Positions 60,590 to 61,091 of a stretch of 61,091 nucleotides of DNA are shown one piece after another (position 1 is the stretch's first letter; the number at the start of each line of letters is the position of its first letter). Under the pieces are notes generated by a model that searched no databases, was not told where the DNA came from, and saw only the letters and a list, made by a program, of their open reading frames with translations. A program made the translations under genes and the position numbers. Source of the DNA: a virus; the IMG/VR virus record IMGVR_UViG_3300043470_000556, positions 1 through 61,091 of that record, one strand, 5' to 3'.

Positions 60590-61091
60590 TAAAATAGATC
60601 TCCAAGTGTTGATGATGTTTGGTATGCTTTAGGGTGATACTTGGCGACTGTATCTCGACCAAGTTTAGATTCAAGGTAGTCATACCATTCTTGTTCGTCC
60701 CACATTCCTGGAGATACTCCATTCCAGAGTGGACGATAGTGATGATGTTCTTTGTTAGTTCTACGGTCAATAACATATTGCTCGCGAGTTGTCTCGTATT
60801 CATATGAACCAAGTTCTAGCATGTTTTCGCGCAGATAACAAACCAACGAAATACGCTCAGCATCTGGACGTGTTAGTTTAATCTCAGTGTTACCATGGAT
60901 AATCTCGTGATTGCTCACAAGCAACAAGTCACCTGGACGAACATTCACTGCGATACGATACTCGGGGAATACTAGATAACCACCAGTATAGTCACCACTA
61001 CCAACGACCAGAAGATTGCTGAGACCATCAGCAAAGTCACCAGCGTCGCGATGCGCTGCTGTACGGAAGGACTTGTTGACAGTGATGGTGG
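60589..61091 (-). CDS. TET/JBP-family 2OG-Fe(II) dioxygenase, N-terminus beyond window
   Basis: The frame is open from the right edge; only the C-terminal ~167 residues are seen. FRTAAHRDAGDFADGLSNLL gives the His-x-Asp iron pair and HEIIHGNTEIK the distal His; ERISLVCYL has the Arg for 2-oxoglutarate. This is the core of TET/JBP enzymes that hydroxylate 5-methylcytosine or thymine in DNA. The adjacent glycosyltransferase and the carbamoyltransferase at 37948 could then act on the hydroxyl. No start can be given. Confidence 0.82.
   Translation of the reverse strand, partial: TITVNKSFRTAAHRDAGDFADGLSNLLVVGSGDYTGGYLVFPEYRIAVNVRPGDLLLVSNHEIIHGNTEIKLTRPDAERISLVCYLRENMLELGSYEYETTREQYVIDRRTNKEHHHYRPLWNGVSPGMWDEQEWYDYLESKLGRDTVAKYHPKAYQTSSTLGDLF

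Noticed and set aside
1-61091. Cyanophage origin because of many cyanophage-like structural genes
   Set aside because: No photosynthesis or cyanophage-specific metabolic genes were seen, and the permuted tmRNA tag and CsgFG fit an alphaproteobacterial host better; still only an inference.

Overview
This window looks like part of the genome of a T4-like tailed phage (myovirus) from the sea. The evidence is a nearly complete set of T4-type baseplate genes (gp25, gp6, gp7, gp8, gp5-like, gp27-like, gp53, gp48, gp54/gp19-like, gp26, tape measure), T4-type replication and late-transcription genes (gp32, gp59, gp33), the marine-phage genes phoH and a SleB-like wall hydrolase, and many TATAAATA boxes identical to the T4 late-promoter consensus. 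There is no integrase, plasmid or chromosomal housekeeping gene. The DNA is AT-rich. A phage-encoded permuted tmRNA with an ANDNVAFALAA tag and a csgF/csgG pair point, as an inference, to a marine alphaproteobacterial host, with the SAR11/pelagimyophage type the closest comparison I know.

Layout. (1) 1-26247, minus strand: tail fibres and baseplate, read from gp48 (right) to a giant Tyr/Gly-repeat fibre that runs off the left edge. (2) 26291-31598, plus strand: head completion gp4, a small basic protein, a gp2-like protein, a tail-tube-fold protein, gp26 with a likely programmed -1 frameshift, and the tape measure; a bidirectional terminator closes the block. (3) 31629-37438, minus strand: gp32, gp59, gp33, wall hydrolase, permuted tmRNA, Zn-ribbon protein, PD-(D/E)XK exonuclease, PhoH and conserved unknowns. 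(4) 37443-48815, minus strand: a modification cassette of an Asp/Asn-hydroxylase-like dioxygenase, a carbamoyltransferase, six radical-SAM enzymes, an SGNH hydrolase, a methyltransferase-like protein and a hidden 32-residue ORF, nearly all overlapping at start and stop. (5) 49209-50089: divergent sigma70-like promoters and a plus-strand operon of four small acidic proteins. (6) 50052-57306, minus strand: two holin-like membrane paralogues, a hidden 45-residue ORF, CsgF, CsgG, a curlin-repeat protein, a FecR-domain protein, a second curlin-repeat protein and a CHASE2-adenylate cyclase. (7) 57325-61091, minus strand: two unknown proteins, a TET-associated-type glycosyltransferase and a TET/JBP dioxygenase cut by the right edge.

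How the genes may work together. The hub carries three hydrolytic domains (GH19-like, M15 peptidase, SGNH), suggesting a tail tip that digests both wall and an esterified surface layer. Block 6 contains everything expected for curli-type (type VIII) export, namely pore, accessory protein and two candidate amyloid substrates, joined to a transmembrane FecR/CHASE2/cAMP module; this is the best candidate for a little-described phage system. Block 4 is a second candidate: a large radical-SAM cassette with no obvious product. Carbamoyltransferase, TET/JBP dioxygenase and glycosyltransferase together suggest DNA base hypermodification. Several genes have promoter -10 boxes placed so that transcription should start at the A of the ATG, hinting at leaderless messages.
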